64,000 nucleotides of DNA from Streptomyces sp. MP131-18 (GTDB taxonomy: Bacteria; Actinomycetota; Actinomycetes; Streptomycetales; Streptomycetaceae): positions 277,307 through 341,306 of the forward strand of contig NZ_LZNS01000001.1 in the NCBI RefSeq assembly GCF_001984575.1, in the 5' to 3' direction. The notes beneath the pieces are model-generated. The model ran no database searches and was not told the DNA's origin. It saw nothing but the letters and a program-made list of their open reading frames with translations. This document shows, piece by piece, positions 17,753 through 26,499 of the stretch. A program made the position numbers and the translations under genes. How positions within the stretch are numbered: the first letter of the stretch is position 1; every line of letters begins with the position of its first letter.

Positions 17753-20146
17753 ATGCCCACCGTCACACGAAGATTCCTCGCGCCCGCACTGGCGGTGGCC
17801 GGTCTCGGCGCCGCCCTGCTGGCGCCCGCCTCGGCCACCGGCGGCGAAACACGCCCCGAACGCCTCGAAATACCGGGCCTGGACCGCCCGGTCGACATCA
17901 CCGTCGACGAGTGGGGCGTCTCCCACATCAGGGCGAGGAACACCGACGACCTCTTCTTCGGGCAGGGCTTCACCGTCGCCCGGGACCGTCTCTTCCAGAT
18001 CGACACCTGGCGGCGCGACGGCCTGGGCCTCCTCAGTGAGGTGCTCGGCCCTGAATACGTCGGGCAGGACACCGCCTCCCGGCTGTTCCTCTACCGGGGC
18101 GACATCGAGGAGGAGTGGGAGAGCTACGGCCCCGAGGCGCGTGCCGCCGCGACGCAGTACGCCGCCGGTATCAACGCCTACGTCGACTGGCTGGCGGACA
18201 ACCCCGAGGCGCTGCCCGAGGAGTTCCAGCAGCTCGGCTACCAGCCTTCCCACTGGGAGCCCGAGGACGTCGTCCGCATCCGCGCACACGCCATCGGGGA
18301 AAATCTGCGCTGGGAGCTGGCACGCACCCAACTCACCTGCGCCGGCGGTATCGAGGCCAGCCGGTTCCTGAGGACGCTGGAGCCGGCCCACACCCCCGAG
18401 ATCCCGGACGGTCTCGATCCGTGCAGCATTCCCGACGACGTACTGGCGACCTACGACCTGGCCACCGCCGGCGTCACGTTCGACAACGGTGAGATGCGGC
18501 CCACCGACCCCACCGCCGACGCGATCGCGGATGCCGGGGCCGGCAGCAACGCCTGGGCGCTTGCCCCGGAACGCACCGAGTCCGGTCGGCCGATCCTGGC
18601 CGCCGACCCGCACCGGACCAGCAACACCGCCCCGGCGAACCGCTACCTCGTCCACCTCACCGCGCCCGGGATCGACGTCATCGGCGCCGGCGAGCCCTGG
18701 AACCCCGGGGTCAGCTTCGGCCACAACGGGCACATAGCGTTCGGCCTCACCAACATGCCGATCGATCAGAACGACTTGTATGTCTACGAGTTGGACCCCG
18801 ACGACCCGACCCGCTACCGCTACGGCGACGGCTGGGAGTCGTTCGAAACGGTCCAGGAGGACATCCCCGTCGCCGGTGCGGAACCGGCCGCGACCGACCT
18901 CCGGTTCACCCGTCACGGCCCCGTCGTCCGGGTGGACGAGGAGAACAACCGCGCCTACGCCGTCCGCAGTGCCTGGACCGAGCCGGGCACCTCCCCCTAC
19001 CTCGGCGCCCTCGCCTTCCAAAAGGCCAGGAACTTCGAGGAGTTCAGCGAGGCCCTGGACGGCTGGAAGACCCCCGGTTCCCATATGGCGTACGCCGACA
19101 CCGAGGGCAACATCGGCTGGGTGCCGGCCGGACTGATCCCACGCCGCACCGGTGACGGCTACGACGGCCTGCTGCCCGTGCCGGGCGACGGCCGCTACGA
19201 GTGGGACGGCTTCTACAGCCAGGAGGAGCTGCCGCGCGAACTCAACCCGGGTGAGGGCTACTTCGCTTCGGCGAACGAGTACAACTTCCCCGAGGGCCAC
19301 CCGGTGACGCCGACCTACGAATGGCACCTGCCGTTCCGCAAGCAGCGGCTGGACGAGGTTCTCTCGGTCGCCGAGGACGCCACCCTCCAGGACTCGCTGG
19401 ATCTACAGGCCGACCAGAAGTCGCTCTTCGCCACCCAACTGCTGCCTTACCTCGACGGGTTGACCTCCGAGGACCCGACCACCAACCAGGCCCTGGAGCT
19501 CCTGCGCGGCTACGACGGCGTCGCGAGCGAGGACTCGGCCGCCGCCGCACTGTTCGAGACCTGGGCCATGCTGAGCCTGCGGCCGAGCTGGCTGGGCATG
19601 CTGGTTCCCGAGGGCGCGGACAACCCGAACTTCTTCATCAACCCCGAAGTCACCGTCATGCTGGAGTCGTTCGCCAACCCGGACGAGTGGTTCGGCCCCG
19701 ACGGCGCCCAGGTCCGGGACACGCTGCTGCTGGGGACCCTGGCCCCGGCGTTCCGCCTGGTCAGCGAGGACTTCGGCCTCGGCCCCGACCCCGCCGCCTG
19801 GCGCTGGGGCGACCTCCAGACGCACGTCTTCCGGCACCCGCTGGGGGACACGTTCGGCCCGATACCGCGCGGCGGCACCTACCACACGGTGCAGGCGTCC
19901 TTCTTCAATCCGCTCACCTACGAGCAGCTCGTCGGCCCCGTATTCCGGATGGCCGTGGACGTGGGCGACTGGGACGCCTCGCGGGCCATCAACGCCCCCG
20001 GACAATCCGGTGACCCCAGCAGCCCGCACTACGACGACCTGCACGAACTCTGGGCGGATGACGGAACGTTCCCGCTCCTCTACAGCCGGAGCGCCATCGC
20101 GGAGCACGCGAGTTCCCGCGTGATCCTGCGGCCCGCTCGCGACTGA
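17753..20146 (+). CDS. Secreted penicillin-acylase-family N-terminal nucleophile hydrolase
   Basis: Ntn-hydrolase precursor of 797 residues, the size of penicillin G / aculeacin / acyl-homoserine-lactone acylases. It starts with a signal peptide (Arg-rich start, hydrophobic core, cut near ASATGGE, residue 29). The alpha chain includes EWGVSHIRARNTDDLFFGQG. The autoprocessing site is GAG|SNAWAL with Ser265 as the new N-terminal nucleophile, followed by beta-chain motifs ILAADPH and FGHNGHIAFGLTN. The ATG at 17753 is preceded by ACGGAGA. The enzyme is exported and hydrolyses amide bonds of acylated compounds; antibiotic, lipopeptide and AHL substrates are all known for the family. It stands as a single gene. 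Confidence 0.92.
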   Translation: MPTVTRRFLAPALAVAGLGAALLAPASATGGETRPERLEIPGLDRPVDITVDEWGVSHIRARNTDDLFFGQGFTVARDRLFQIDTWRRDGLGLLSEVLGPEYVGQDTASRLFLYRGDIEEEWESYGPEARAAATQYAAGINAYVDWLADNPEALPEEFQQLGYQPSHWEPEDVVRIRAHAIGENLRWELARTQLTCAGGIEASRFLRTLEPAHTPEIPDGLDPCSIPDDVLATYDLATAGVTFDNGEMRPTDPTADAIADAGAGSNAWALAPERTESGRPILAADPHRTSNTAPANRYLVHLTAPGIDVIGAGEPWNPGVSFGHNGHIAFGLTNMPIDQNDLYVYELDPDDPTRYRYGDGWESFETVQEDIPVAGAEPAATDLRFTRHGPVVRVDEENNRAYAVRSAWTEPGTSPYLGALAFQKARNFEEFSEALDGWKTPGSHMAYADTEGNIGWVPAGLIPRRTGDGYDGLLPVPGDGRYEWDGFYSQEELPRELNPGEGYFASANEYNFPEGHPVTPTYEWHLPFRKQRLDEVLSVAEDATLQDSLDLQADQKSLFATQLLPYLDGLTSEDPTTNQALELLRGYDGVASEDSAAAALFETWAMLSLRPSWLGMLVPEGADNPNFFINPEVTVMLESFANPDEWFGPDGAQVRDTLLLGTLAPAFRLVSEDFGLGPDPAAWRWGDLQTHVFRHPLGDTFGPIPRGGTYHTVQASFFNPLTYEQLVGPVFRMAVDVGDWDASRAINAPGQSGDPSSPHYDDLHELWADDGTFPLLYSRSAIAEHASSRVILRPARD

Positions 20147-20153
20147 ACCCACG

Positions 20154-20182
20154 GCGCCGGAGGCCCTCCCGACTGCCGGCGC
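20154..20182 (+). terminator. Putative terminator after acylase gene
   Basis: GCGCCGG (20154-20160) pairs with CCGGCGC (20176-20182) over a 15-base loop, just after the acylase stop codon. The stem is short but GC-only. Confidence 0.4.
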
Positions 20183-20239
20183 GGTGAACCGAGCTCATCA
20201 ACGCCGCCCGAGGTCCGTGCAAGCCCATCCCGATGGGCC

Positions 20240-20870
20240 GGCACGGGTCTCGTCCGGCGCCCGCCGGGGACGGCGGGTGTGCCTCGGCCCGAGCAATGGC
20301 CTCCCGCCCGCCAGCGGTGTACGCCGAGGCCGGGGCCACGTTCGGTGCCACGTCGGGCGATGCGCGGATCATCTCGAACCGTCGGACCTGGTCGCGGTAG
20401 CTCTCGTGGTCGTAACCGCGGTCGGCGCGGAGGTGCTTCGGACGGCGCAGCGGTTGACAACGTTTACCTCTGATCGGCGAGAGCGCTCGGAGCCACCCTT
20501 CACCGCCCGCACATGCCTCGAGTCGACCGACGCCCGAAACAGGGCCAGCATGCCGGCCAGCAGCAACTCGTGCAGGCGCTGCCAGGCTCCGCCGCCGCCA
20601 ACAGGTCGTCCCGGAGCCGAAGCCGAGTTCCTGCGGCAGGTGACGCCAGGGGATGCCGGTGTGGAGCACGAACAGGATGCCGCACAGGACCCGCCGGTCA
20701 TCGAGCAGCCGACGCCCCGGGGACCGGAGACACCGCCCGACCATCGGCAACAGCGGCTCGACACGCTCCCACAGCCCATGGTCGATCTCCCACGGCTTTC
20801 CCCCACGCTGCACCTCGGCCGCAGCGGCGCGAGCTGGCAGAGCGACATTCCCGATGTCCGAAGACCTCAT
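20240..20870 (-). pseudogene. IS5-family transposase with frameshifts and internal deletion
   Basis: Minus-strand transposase remains in pieces. GKPWEIDHGLWERVEPLLP, VLCGILFVLHTGIPWRHLPQ and ELGFGSGTTCWRR are in one frame; AWQRLHELLLAGMLALF and DSRHVRAVKGG follow in another; HLRADRGYDHESYRDQVRR returns to the first; and IARRGTERGPGLGVHRW is in a third. The segment holding the first catalytic Asp block is partly deleted. It is a relative of IS4811-like Streptomyces elements and is clearly inactive. Confidence 0.82.
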
Positions 20871-20884
20871 TCTGTTTCCAGTCC

Positions 20885-21715
20885 TCAGCCGATGAGTGTC
20901 TGTGTGCCTATGACGGAGAGCAGGGCGAGGCGTTCGGCGTCTTCGGTTCCGGGTTTGGCGGTATAGGCCATGATGCGCAGATGATCTCCGGCGACGTGGA
21001 GGACATCGCAGTCCAGGGTGAGGGTGCCGACGGCGGGATGGTCGATGGTCTTGCGGCTGGATTGGTGTTCGGCGGTGGCGCCGGTGTCCCAGAGTTCGGC
21101 GAAGTGGGCGCTGCGCCGTTGGAGCCGTGTGATCAGGTCGGTGAGTGCCTGGTCGTCGGGGTAGAGGGCCGCGGTGCGTCGGAGGTCGGCGGCGAGGAGT
21201 TGCTGGAGGGCGCCGTTGGATTCTGGGGTGTGGCGTACGCGGGTGGTGGCGGTGATGAAGGCGCGCCAGGCGGCGTTGAGGTCGGGGCCGTGCCAGTCTC
21301 CTATGAGAGCGGTGTAGAGGGGGTTGGCGAGAAGCTGGGTCCAGGTGGCGTCGTAGACGGCGACGGGGGTGCCGTTCAGGCGGTCGAGGATGCGGTGGAC
21401 GCCGGGGGTGATGTGGCGGGGGACGGTGCCGGGGCCGGGTTCGGCGAGTCCCGCGAGGTGGAAGAGGTGTGCGCGTTCTCCTTGTGCCAGGCGCAGGGCG
21501 CGGGCGAGGGCGTCGACGATCTGGGGTGAGGGGTTGGTGGCGCGGCCCTGTTCGAGGCGGATGATGTAGTCGGCGGAGATGCCGGCGAGCTGAGAAAGCT
21601 CTTCACGGCGCAGCCCGGGGGCGCGTCTGCGGCCGCCTGGGGGCAAGCCGGCCTGGTCGGGGGTGACGCGGTCGCGCCAGGTGCGCAGGGCCGCCCCGAG
21701 TTCTGTCTGGGGCAT
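20885..21715 (-). CDS. XRE-family regulator with MmyB-like ligand domain
   Basis: Transcriptional regulator of 276 residues. The N-terminal HTH carries the family's GLRREELSQLAGISADYIIRLEQGRATNPS-type pattern (quoted parts: RREELSQLAGISADY, RLEQGRATNPSPQ). The rest is the MmyB-like PAS-type domain, with WTQLLANPLYTALIGDW and HHPxVG-like ending (DHPAVGTLTLDCDVLHVAGD). Such proteins in actinomycetes usually repress a divergent short-chain dehydrogenase or oxidoreductase gene. Here the divergent gene is a broken NAD-binding dehydrogenase, and an intact SDR lies just beyond it. An inverted repeat lies in the shared promoter region. Confidence 0.92.
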   Translation of the reverse strand: MPQTELGAALRTWRDRVTPDQAGLPPGGRRRAPGLRREELSQLAGISADYIIRLEQGRATNPSPQIVDALARALRLAQGERAHLFHLAGLAEPGPGTVPRHITPGVHRILDRLNGTPVAVYDATWTQLLANPLYTALIGDWHGPDLNAAWRAFITATTRVRHTPESNGALQQLLAADLRRTAALYPDDQALTDLITRLQRRSAHFAELWDTGATAEHQSSRKTIDHPAVGTLTLDCDVLHVAGDHLRIMAYTAKPGTEDAERLALLSVIGTQTLIG

Positions 21716-21746
21716 GGCGCCATTGTGGCAAAGTGCCCTTTTGTTT

Positions 21747-21771
21747 TTCCTGGTACTGGTAGCCCCAGGAA
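21747..21771. promoter_or_regulatory. Inverted repeat between XRE regulator and divergent pseudogene
   Basis: TTCCTGG (21747-21753) and CCAGGAA (21765-21771) form a perfect 7-bp inverted repeat with an 11-base spacer that contains CTGGTA half-repeats. It is 32-56 bases from the regulator's start codon and is a plausible operator for the MmyB-type repressor. Confidence 0.45.
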
Positions 21772-21817
21772 GGCGGGTCTACTACCTCATGATGTGCTTG
21801 GTGCGCATGCTGAGTGC

Positions 21818-22452
21818 ATGAGTGAGACACCAGCGCCTCAGGGCACTCCCGTGGTCGGGGTCATCGGGTTGGGCGATCAGGGTCTGCCGATGGCCCGGGC
21901 AATCGCCGAAGCCGGTTTCCCCTTGCACGTGTGGGCTCGCCGTGCCGCGTCGCTGGAGCCGCTGGACGGCGTTGCGCATCAGGTGGCGGACTCCGTCGAG
22001 GAGCTGGTGGTCGCCTCGTCTGGTCACGCGGATGCTGCCGCACCTGCGTGAGCTCACGGTCGTCGTCAACCATGGCACCGGCGTCCCGGCCGCCGCCGTC
22101 CGGCTTGCCGGACAGTGCGCGGCCGGAAACGTCGCGGTTTTGGACGCTCCGGTCGGCGGTGGGCGTCCGGCGGCCGAGGAGAAGCGGCCGGCCTGCATGG
22201 GCGGCGGACCTGGCGAGGCCGCTGAGCGCTGCCGACCGGTGTTCGACTCGCTCTCCGCGCGTCGTGCACCTGGGGAACAGCGGGGCGGGGCAGACGGCGA
22301 AGCTGTTCAACAACGCGCTGCTCATGCTCAACCAGCAGACCATCGCCGACATCGCCGCCCTGACTGCCCGGGTGTATGTGGATCTGAGCTCGCTGGTGGA
22401 GGTCCTCAAGCTCGGCAGCGGCTCCAGCGCAGCGCTGAGCCCGGCAGCGCCG
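21818..22452 (+). pseudogene. 3-hydroxyisobutyrate-dehydrogenase-like gene, frameshifted
   Basis: Starts well at ATG 21818 with TPVVGVIGLGDQGLPMARAI, a Rossmann start of the 3-hydroxyisobutyrate dehydrogenase family. After DSVEELVVAS the frame is lost, continuing as RELTVVVNHGTGVP and VAVLDAPVGGG in a second frame and as VVHLGNSGAGQTAKLFNNAL with LMLNQQTIADIAAL in a third. The catalytic Lys of GxxKxxxN-type sequence is still readable (GQTAKLFNNA). The C-terminal domain is cut off near 22450, where an unrelated NTF2-like remnant begins. At least two frameshifts make it non-functional. Confidence 0.8.
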
Positions 22453-22760
22453 ACTTCGTGACCCGGACCAAGGCGATGGCCGACCGAGGTGATGTGGCCG
22501 TCTACCGGCTGGGCCCGCCCAGCGTCCACGTCAACGGGGGTCGGGCGCTGGCGGAGCTGCCGCTGGTCATCGAGTGGCGCATCGACGTGAACGGCGTCGA
22601 GGCCGATCTGGCCTCCACCGCCAGGGCTACATCGTCGGCACCGACGATCGGGGCGATGGCCGACCCGAGTATGGCGCCGCCCGGTACCGAGCGAGTTCGC
22701 CCGGCTGCACCACATCCCCACCACCCGCCCGGCCGCCTGGGCCGGAACACCCCTTGTCGG
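22452..22760 (+). pseudogene. NTF2-like / SnoaL-type protein remnant
   Basis: Joined directly to the previous pseudogene. The piece RGDVAVYRLGPPSVHVNGG, followed by RALAELPLVIEWRIDVNGVE, resembles actinobacterial nuclear-transport-factor-2-like proteins. It then shifts frame (GTDDRGDGRPEYGAARYRA, EFARLHHI). Both ends are missing. Confidence 0.5.
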
Positions 22761-22774
22761 AAGGAACACCCCTC

Positions 22775-23551
22775 ATGAGCAAGCTCGCCCTTGTCACCGG
22801 CGCGACCTCCGGCATCGGCAAGGCGTTCGCCGAACGCTTCGCCGCCGACGGCTACGACCTGATCATCGTCGGCCGCCGCCAGGACCGTCTCGTGGAGTTC
22901 GCCTCCGCCCACCCTGAGGTGCACGTCCGCACCGTCGCCGCCGACCTGGCCGCCCAGGACGGCATCGACACCCTCGCCGAGATCTGCGCCAGCGAGCCGC
23001 TGGACATGCTGGTCAACAACGCCGGCGTCTCCCACTACATGCCGCTGGCCGACCTGCCCGCCGACAAGGCCCGCGAACTGGTCAACGTCAAAGTGCTCGC
23101 CCCCACCCAGCTCATGCGCGCCGCCGTCGGCCCCATGCAGCAGCGCGGCGCCGGCACCATCCTGAACGTCGCCGGGATGATCGCCTTCTCCGGCCCCGCC
23201 GACAAGTCCGTCATGCCGCGCCGCGCCGTTTACGCCGGCACCCTGGCCTACCTCGTCGCCATGACCCAGACCTTGGCCGCCGAGGTCGAGGACTCCGGCG
23301 TCGAGGTCGGCGTGGTCTGCCCCGGCGTGGTAGCCACCGAGTTCCACTCCTCCCAGGGCCTGGACATGAGCGCCGTGCCGCGCATGAGCGCCGACGACCT
23401 CGTCACCGGCGCCCTGCGCGGCCTGGAACTCGGCGAGACTGTCAGCGCCCCCGGCGTGGAGAACCACCGGCTCCTCCAGGACGTGTTCACCGCCGACCTC
23501 GCCGCCTTCGGCGGCCAGTCCCCCCGGCTCGCTACCCGATACACCATGTAA
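22775..23551 (+). CDS. SDR-family protein with altered catalytic residues
   Basis: Short-chain dehydrogenase/reductase fold, 258 residues. The cofactor motif TGATSGIG (residues 8-15) and NNAGVSHYM are normal. At the active site, however, the family Ser position reads NVAGMIAF (Gly) and the YxxxK motif reads YAGTLAY, so both the catalytic Ser and Lys are replaced while Tyr stays. GAAGGA lies about 10 bases before ATG 22775. With the MmyB-type regulator and the broken dehydrogenase it forms the usual regulator-SDR neighbourhood. It may bind NAD(P)H without ordinary SDR catalysis, or use other residues. Confidence 0.88.
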   Translation: MSKLALVTGATSGIGKAFAERFAADGYDLIIVGRRQDRLVEFASAHPEVHVRTVAADLAAQDGIDTLAEICASEPLDMLVNNAGVSHYMPLADLPADKARELVNVKVLAPTQLMRAAVGPMQQRGAGTILNVAGMIAFSGPADKSVMPRRAVYAGTLAYLVAMTQTLAAEVEDSGVEVGVVCPGVVATEFHSSQGLDMSAVPRMSADDLVTGALRGLELGETVSAPGVENHRLLQDVFTADLAAFGGQSPRLATRYTM

Positions 23552-23619
23552 CAGACGCAGGCGGCGCGACCGGCGCCCTTCGAAGATCTGACGCAGTACG
23601 GGCTCCGGCCCGCCTGACC

Positions 23620-23950
23620 TCAGCCCTGCTGCCCGTCGTCGTCCTCGTCCGGTCCGGGCGCGTCCGGGATCGCGCAGGGGATGCAGGACACCGTCGGCCG
23701 GGGCGGAGGCGGTGAAGCTGTATCGCCCAGGACGTTGCGGTCACGGTGCTTGAGCGGGGACAGGCGGACGATGTCCTCATCCCGGAGTTCGTGGTTCTCC
23801 GGCGCGCGACTGGGCGACGGCGGCGTCGATGCATCGGCTCGACCAGAGGACGACGGCGTTGAGGACCAGGCCGGGGGACCACTGCCAGGCCCCTCCCACC
23901 GCCGCCACGTTCGGCAGCCGCATGCCCTCGGCCAGCCCTTGAGTACATCT
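23620..23950 (-). pseudogene. Tn3-family transposase, C-terminal fragment
   Basis: Minus strand. LPNVAAVGGAWQWSPGLVLN and AVVLWSSRCIDAAVAQ, then after a frameshift LRDEDIVRLSPLKHRDRNVL and a stop at 23620-23622. This is the last part of a Tn3-type transposase. The upstream part is replaced by IS1380 sequence. Confidence 0.75.
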
Positions 23951-24330
23951 CCGTCGATCTCGGCGCCCCAGGAGCCGTCCCGGATCTCTCCGTCGGGTTC
24001 GGTGGCCGGCGTCCAGGCCGAGCCGGGGACCGACCGAGTACGACAGCCACCGGCCCCGCTTGGGTAGCCAGGCCACGAACGCGTGGGGGCCGCCGCCGGA
24101 ATCGGTCCGGATCAGTGTCTGCCGCCCGCGCCGGTACTTCTTCGGCAACTGGGCCCCCGGGGGTGGCAACTCGGTGGTGAGCACCCCGTACCGCGAGACG
24201 GACGAGACGGACGAGACGGAGAGGCGCCGTCCATTGAGGTCTGCCTCGTGCAACACGGAGTCGGGACGCCACACTCCCGCCGACACCACCTGCGCCACAC
24301 CGGCCTCGCGCACAAGACTGCCGGCGAGCA
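23951..24330 (-). pseudogene. IS1380-family transposase fragment
   Basis: Minus strand. QLPKKYRRGRQTLIRTDSGG and FVAWLPKRGRWLSYSVG match the middle of IS1380 transposases; after a frameshift AWTPATEPDGEIRDGSWGAE follows. It abuts the Tn3 fragment. Its 5' side contains three tandem 9-mers (24195-24221, GAGACGGAC type), which read as a Val-Ser-Ser repeat and look like slippage. Confidence 0.7.
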
Positions 24331-24379
24331 CGGTTCGATACCGCCTCCAGTCCCCGCGCGGCCGAGCGGTTCGTCACCG

Positions 24380-24532
24380 GGGCTCCGTGCCCTGCGTGCG
24401 GACGCGCAGTTCTACAACGCCGGCACGGTGGCCGGGGGTTGTGGTGGTGGCCTCGGCGTGGAAGACGGAAGCCAGGGCGCCTGCGGCGTTCGCGTCAAGC
24501 GGGCCATCGCTGCCGTACCCGAGGGCGCGTGA
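24380..24532 (+). pseudogene. Second IS1380-like transposase scrap, opposite strand
   Basis: Plus strand. LRADAQFYNAGTVA and VRVKRAIAAVPEGA resemble the LRADSAFYxxxVVAA and VKRAIAAIPEDAW segments of IS1380 transposases. The region between them is degenerate. The gap 23552-24564 therefore contains three transposase pieces and nothing else that I recognise. Confidence 0.5.
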
Positions 24533-24564
24533 CGGTCGAATCCCCCGTCGTGCCGGAGGTGGTG

Positions 24565-25398
24565 TCAGTCGCCGAAGTCGGTGGAACGAGTGAGCTTCTC
24601 CCAGGAGCGGAGTTCGGTGCCGGCGCGGTCGAGGTGGTCGATGATGGCGTCGGCGGCGTCGTTGCCGAGCGGCAGGCGCAGCGGCGGCTCGTCGGCGTCA
24701 AGGGCGGTGAGGATGGCGGCCGCGGCCTTGGCCGGGTCGCCGGCTTCCTGGCCGTTGCCGCCCGGCAGCCCCGAGCGGACCGGCCCCACGGTGTCCTGGT
24801 AGGCATCCAGCGCCGCGTACTGTTGCAGGGACCCGGCGTCGGCGAAGGTGGTACGGAATGCGCCGGGCTCGACGATCAGCACCCGGATGCCGTGCGGGGC
24901 GACCTCGGCGGCCAAGGCCTCGGAAAGTCCCTCCAAGGCGAACTTGGTGGCGGAGTAGGCGCCGACTCCGGGGAAGGAGAACCGCCCACCCATGCTGGAC
25001 AGCTGAACGATGGCGCCTGAGCGCCGGTGTCGCATGTGCGGCAGCGCGGCCCGGGTGAGCGCGGCCGGGCCGAAGAAGTGCAGGTCCATCAGGCTCCGCA
25101 GCTCCGCGTCGGTGGCCTCCTCGACCGCCCCCACCGTGCCCCGTCCGGCGTTGTTGACCAGAATGTCGATCCGGCCGTGCCGGGCTACCACGCCGTCAAC
25201 CGCAGCCTGGACGGCCGCGATGTCGGTGACGTCCAGCGATAGCGCCTCGACCTGATCCGGGTGCGCGGCGACCAGGTCGTCGAGCAGTTCAGTGCGGCGG
25301 GCGGCGGCGACCACGATGTCGCCCGCGGCCACTGCCGCTTCGGTGATCGCGCGGCCGAGCCCCTTACTCGCCCCGGTGACCAGCCATACCTTGTTCAT
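24565..25398 (-). CDS. SDR-family oxidoreductase
   Basis: Classical short-chain dehydrogenase, 277 residues. Cofactor motif TGASKGLGRA is at the N-terminus, NNAGRGTVG follows, and the catalytic site VQLSSMGG ... YSATKFALEGL has Ser, Tyr and Lys in place. LIVEPGAFRT is the usual post-catalytic strand. The ATG at 25398 is preceded by AGGGAG. It is divergent from a LysR gene, which by family habit is the likely activator. Carbonyl reduction of an unknown substrate is expected. Confidence 0.93.
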   Translation of the reverse strand: MNKVWLVTGASKGLGRAITEAAVAAGDIVVAAARRTELLDDLVAAHPDQVEALSLDVTDIAAVQAAVDGVVARHGRIDILVNNAGRGTVGAVEEATDAELRSLMDLHFFGPAALTRAALPHMRHRRSGAIVQLSSMGGRFSFPGVGAYSATKFALEGLSEALAAEVAPHGIRVLIVEPGAFRTTFADAGSLQQYAALDAYQDTVGPVRSGLPGGNGQEAGDPAKAAAAILTALDADEPPLRLPLGNDAADAIIDHLDRAGTELRSWEKLTRSTDFGD

Positions 25399-25506
25399 GT
25401 TCTTCTCCCTGTGCCGGGTGATCCGCCGTTCTCGGCGGGTCCGTGCGAACCACTCTGCGCGGCAGACCAGTTGCCCGTCCAAGACCTGCCGTGATAGCCG
25501 TTGGTT

Positions 25507-26424
25507 ATGGACGTTCACGGACGCGATCTGAGGTACTTCGCCGCAGTGGCCGAAGAGTTGCACTTCACGCGCGCGGCCGAGCGGCTTTACGTCTCGCAGC
25601 CCGCACTGAGCAAGCAGGTCAGGATGCTGGAGAAGCAGGTGGGGGCCGCGTTGTTCGAACGCGACCGGCGCGAAGTGCGCCTGAGCGAGGTCGGCGCAGC
25701 GCTGCTGCCGCACGCCCAGCGCATTCTCGCCGAGTGGGAGGCAGCCCAGGAGACAGTCGCCCGGGTCATGGCCGACCGGGCGGCCGTCCTCGTCGTGGGA
25801 ATGAGCACCAGCCCGGGGCGCGGGGGCGTGCTGCCGGCGATCCGCTCCCGCTTCACCGCCGCCTGCCCCCAGGCCCGCCTCAGACTTCGCCATGTCCCCT
25901 GGCACGACTCGACCGCCGGGCTCGCCGATGGCACCTGCGACGCGGCGTTCGTCTGGCTGCCTCTGCCCGAGCCGGACCGCTACCGGTGGGTGGTGGTCAC
26001 CGAGGAGCCACGCTTGGTCGCGATGGCTGATACTCACCCGCTCGCCGACCAGGAGAACGTCGACTTCGCCGATCTGCTGGACGAGCCGTTCCTCGCTCTG
26101 CCCGACAGCGCCGGGCCCCTGCGGGACTACTGGCTCGCCACCGACGCCCGCGGCGGGACGCCCGCGCTCATCGGCGCGGAGGTGGCGAGCACCGAGGAGA
26201 CGTACGAGGCCCTCGTCGCCGGTCTCGGCGTAGTCCTGCTGGCGGCCGGGAATGCCCCGCTGATCACCCTCGGCGGAGTCGTCACCCGTGTGGTGCGGGG
26301 CATCTCGCCCAGCCGCTTTGCCCTTGCCTGGCGCGCGGACGACCGCCGTCCGCTGGTACACGAGTACGCACGCGCCTGCGAGCACGCGGCCGAGACCACG
26401 GGCGGCGGCAGGGCGCGGCCGTGA
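25507..26424 (+). CDS. LysR-family transcriptional regulator
   Basis: LysR regulator, 305 residues. The HTH reads FAAVAEELHFTRAAERLYVS and QPALSKQVRMLEKQVGAALF; the rest is the periplasmic-binding-like effector domain (GMSTSPGRGG, ADGTCDAAFVWLP, VASTEETYEALVAGLGVVLL). A TTG two codons upstream (25501) is an alternative start. The 108-base region shared with the divergent SDR should hold the operator, but I found only an imperfect ATAGCC/GGTTAT repeat at the gene start. Effector unknown. Confidence 0.92.
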   Translation: MDVHGRDLRYFAAVAEELHFTRAAERLYVSQPALSKQVRMLEKQVGAALFERDRREVRLSEVGAALLPHAQRILAEWEAAQETVARVMADRAAVLVVGMSTSPGRGGVLPAIRSRFTAACPQARLRLRHVPWHDSTAGLADGTCDAAFVWLPLPEPDRYRWVVVTEEPRLVAMADTHPLADQENVDFADLLDEPFLALPDSAGPLRDYWLATDARGGTPALIGAEVASTEETYEALVAGLGVVLLAAGNAPLITLGGVVTRVVRGISPSRFALAWRADDRRPLVHEYARACEHAAETTGGGRARP

Positions 26425-26499
26425 GAGGTGCCGGGCCCGTCCCCGAGGCGAAGGACGGAAGCCGTCCCGCGACCGGCCGATGCCCGGCGAACGTTCATG

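Noticed and set aside
21822-22778. A continuous 318-codon frame across the dehydrogenase pseudogene
   Set aside because: It is open only because of GC bias; the family motifs jump between three frames, so this is not a real gene.
24195-24221. Three tandem copies of a 9-mer (GAGACGGAC type)
   Set aside because: Short slippage repeat inside an IS1380 remnant; no sign of a regulatory or CRISPR repeat.
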